This document shows, one piece after another, positions 63,019-64,000 of a stretch of DNA of 64,000 nt. The stretch comes from Pedobacter psychroterrae (GTDB lineage Bacteria; Bacteroidota; Bacteroidia; Sphingobacteriales; Sphingobacteriaceae). The stretch spans positions 1,839,781 to 1,903,780 of the forward strand of contig NZ_SJSL01000001.1 of the NCBI RefSeq assembly GCF_004331695.1, read 5' to 3'. A program made the position numbers and the translations under genes. Position 1 is the first letter of the stretch. Every line of letters begins with the position of its first letter. The notes beneath the pieces were generated by a model that worked only from the letters and a program-made list of their open reading frames with translations, searched no databases and had not been told where the DNA came from.

Positions 63019-63105
63019 AGCCAATTTTCTCATTTCGTCCCGATGCGCTTTCCATACCTCAGGAAACTCCTGCAGCAAAGCGATAATTTTTCCGTGCCAT
63101 AATTT
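63010..63105 (-). pseudogene. Possible 3' remnant of an unidentified gene
   Basis: On the minus strand a 31-codon open stretch reads KLWHGKIIALLQEFPEVWKA and continues HRDEMRKLALP before a stop at 63010. The composition is protein-like and the end overlaps the RRM gene by nine bases, but no start is present; a TAG stop closes the frame just upstream. I do not recognise the family. It may be the tail of a gene destroyed by rearrangement near the IS element, or chance. Confidence 0.3.
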
Positions 63106-63370
63106 CTATTGGTTTTCTATTTGTCTTCCATCTGTGTAGGTTCTGCCTGCGGATGGGCAACCAACAACCATCGGGCCAGCGACGGCTCACAGACGGGTTT
63201 TTCCGAACGTGGTCCGAACCTGAGCCGAAGCTGGCCCGAAGCTGGTCCGAAGCTGAAAAGGTGTCAGATCAAACGAAGATCGAGTTGTCTTATACTGAAT
63301 TGTCCTTACAAAAAGCGGATAGTTAAACGGTTAAATCCTTACAATTATAAAAAGATATACTGATATATCC
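63106..63370. other. Noncoding stretch between the RRM gene and the IS3 element
   Basis: This stretch contains a GC-richer segment with five 11-bp tandem units (63202-63256) and then AT-rich sequence running to the transposase stop. The IS right end should lie in 63257-63370, but the terminal inverted repeat cannot be fixed because the other end is outside the window. A plus-strand frame exists here, but its repeat period is not a multiple of three. Confidence 0.45.
63202..63256 (+). repeat. Five tandem 11-bp units, consensus CCGAAGCTGG core
   Basis: Consecutive units are TCCGAACGTGG, TCCGAACCTGA, GCCGAAGCTGG, CCCGAAGCTGG and TCCGAAGCTGA. All share NCCGAA and TG at the same positions. The block is distinctly GC-richer than its surroundings and lies between the RRM gene and the IS3 transposase. 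Confidence 0.75.
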
Positions 63371-64000
63371 TTACATCAAATTTTCATCATACAGATATGC
63401 CCTTACACTGTTTTTTTGGTATTGGCTAAATTCCTGGTTGTGTCTTTTGTCGGGTGTCATCATTTCACAGCTCATGTGGGGTCTTACGTTGTTATATTTT
63501 TCTATTGCCTTGCAGACCGGTCCCACCGCCTTGGAATAAGATTGGAATGTATCATACAGGCCAAATTCTGTTTTTAAGATGCCATTTACCCTTTCGGCGA
63601 CTGCATTATCATATGGGGATCCCGACTGGGTCATGCTAATAGCAATGTGGTTTCTTTGTAAGATCTGCACATACTCATCACAACAATACTGTATTCCACG
63701 GTCGGAGTGATGTATCAAAGGCCTCTTTTTATATTTTCTTGCCCCAATTGCCTTTTTTAGCGCAGAAATGCATCCAGAGGCTTTTAGGGATTGGCTAAGG
63801 TGATAGCCTACAATTTTCCTTGAATAGGCATCTGTGATCAGGAAAAGATAGATAAACCCTTTACCTGTTCTTAGATAAGTAATGTCGCTTACCCATACCT
63901 GTTCGGCCATGATGGGGCTTGTACGATTGATCATATCAGGCCATTTCCTGTAATGGTGAAAGGACATAGTAGTCGTTACGTATCTTTTTTTTGGGTATAT
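63371..64000 (-). mobile_element. IS3-family transposase (OrfB integrase domain), partial at window edge
   Basis: The frame runs off the right edge, so the 5' part is missing. What is visible (about 209 codons) is an rve integrase core with the catalytic triad: Asp in WVSDITYLRTG, Asp in IHHSDRGIQY, and Glu in NAVAERVNGILKTEFG with the Lys/Arg one turn later. YNNVRPHMS and TPDKRHNQ are typical of the IS3 family C-terminus. Reading upstream gives PKKRYVTTTMSFHHYRKWPD, so the internal ATG at 63967 is not the true start. OrfA and the left end are outside. Confidence 0.9.

Noticed and set aside
63109..63363. 84-codon plus-strand frame between the RRM gene and the transposase
   Set aside because: It runs through the 11-bp tandem repeat (period not divisible by three), has no recognisable pattern and no leader; treated as noncoding.
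1..64000. tRNA, rRNA, CRISPR arrays, riboswitches
   Set aside because: No cloverleaf-like, rRNA-like or regularly spaced repeat pattern was seen in the intergenic regions; all gaps over 300 bases were read.

Overview
The window looks like a chromosomal segment of a Bacteroidota bacterium, most likely family Sphingobacteriaceae (Pedobacter-like). The evidence is a SusC/SusD pair with an ECF sigma factor and FecR anti-sigma, BamA-OmpH-OmpH-MurI gene order, GldA/GldG-type ABC genes, a DUF6266 relic, leaders without clear Shine-Dalgarno sites, and recurrent TAnnTTTG (-7) promoter boxes, one of them with a TTTG box 19 nt upstream. No tRNA, rRNA or CRISPR array was seen. Species identity is inference.

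Layout. 1-12.5 kb: the 3' end of bamA, two OmpH/Skp-like chaperones, murI, a long amidophosphoribosyltransferase, a LysE-type exporter, a FucP-type sugar transporter, dCMP deaminase, guaA, a binding-protein-like lipoprotein, an RsmB-like RNA methyltransferase and MarC. 12.6-18.6 kb: two APC amino-acid permeases flank a membrane pyrophosphatase. 18.9-19.2 kb: a 5'-truncated DUF6266 relic.

19.3-29.4 kb is the most notable part: a tightly packed seven-gene minus-strand operon. In transcription order it encodes an FHA-like protein, a previously unannotatable 29-residue membrane peptide, a membrane-anchored PP2C phosphatase, a single polypeptide fusing a RodA/FtsW glycosyltransferase to a class B penicillin-binding transpeptidase, an FHA protein, and two near-identical membrane Ser/Thr kinases with different outer tails. 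This reproduces the composition, and nearly the order, of the actinobacterial fhaA-fhaB-pstP-rodA-pbpA-pknA-pknB locus. It suggests a phospho-signalling module that controls cell-wall synthesis in a Gram-negative phylum.

29.5-46.8 kb: a mix of housekeeping and accessory genes. They include a GH78 rhamnosidase, a radical SAM protein, an ammonium transporter with a porin-like protein, an RNase H-like YkuK protein, a DEAD-box helicase with a DUF1456 protein, a ROK protein, an esterase, an apparently exported methyltransferase, a Tat-signal sugar isomerase-like protein, a LuxR regulator behind nested palindromes, and EttA.

47-62.6 kb resembles a glycan-uptake locus. SusD, a SusC with an STN signalling domain, FecR and an ECF sigma factor lie on the minus strand, with a GldA ATPase and a GldF-GldG fusion between the sigma and FecR genes. 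A LacI regulator stands divergent from a GH2 enzyme, followed by a PQQ-type sugar dehydrogenase. The window ends with an RRM protein, an 11-bp tandem repeat, and an IS3-family transposase cut by the window edge.
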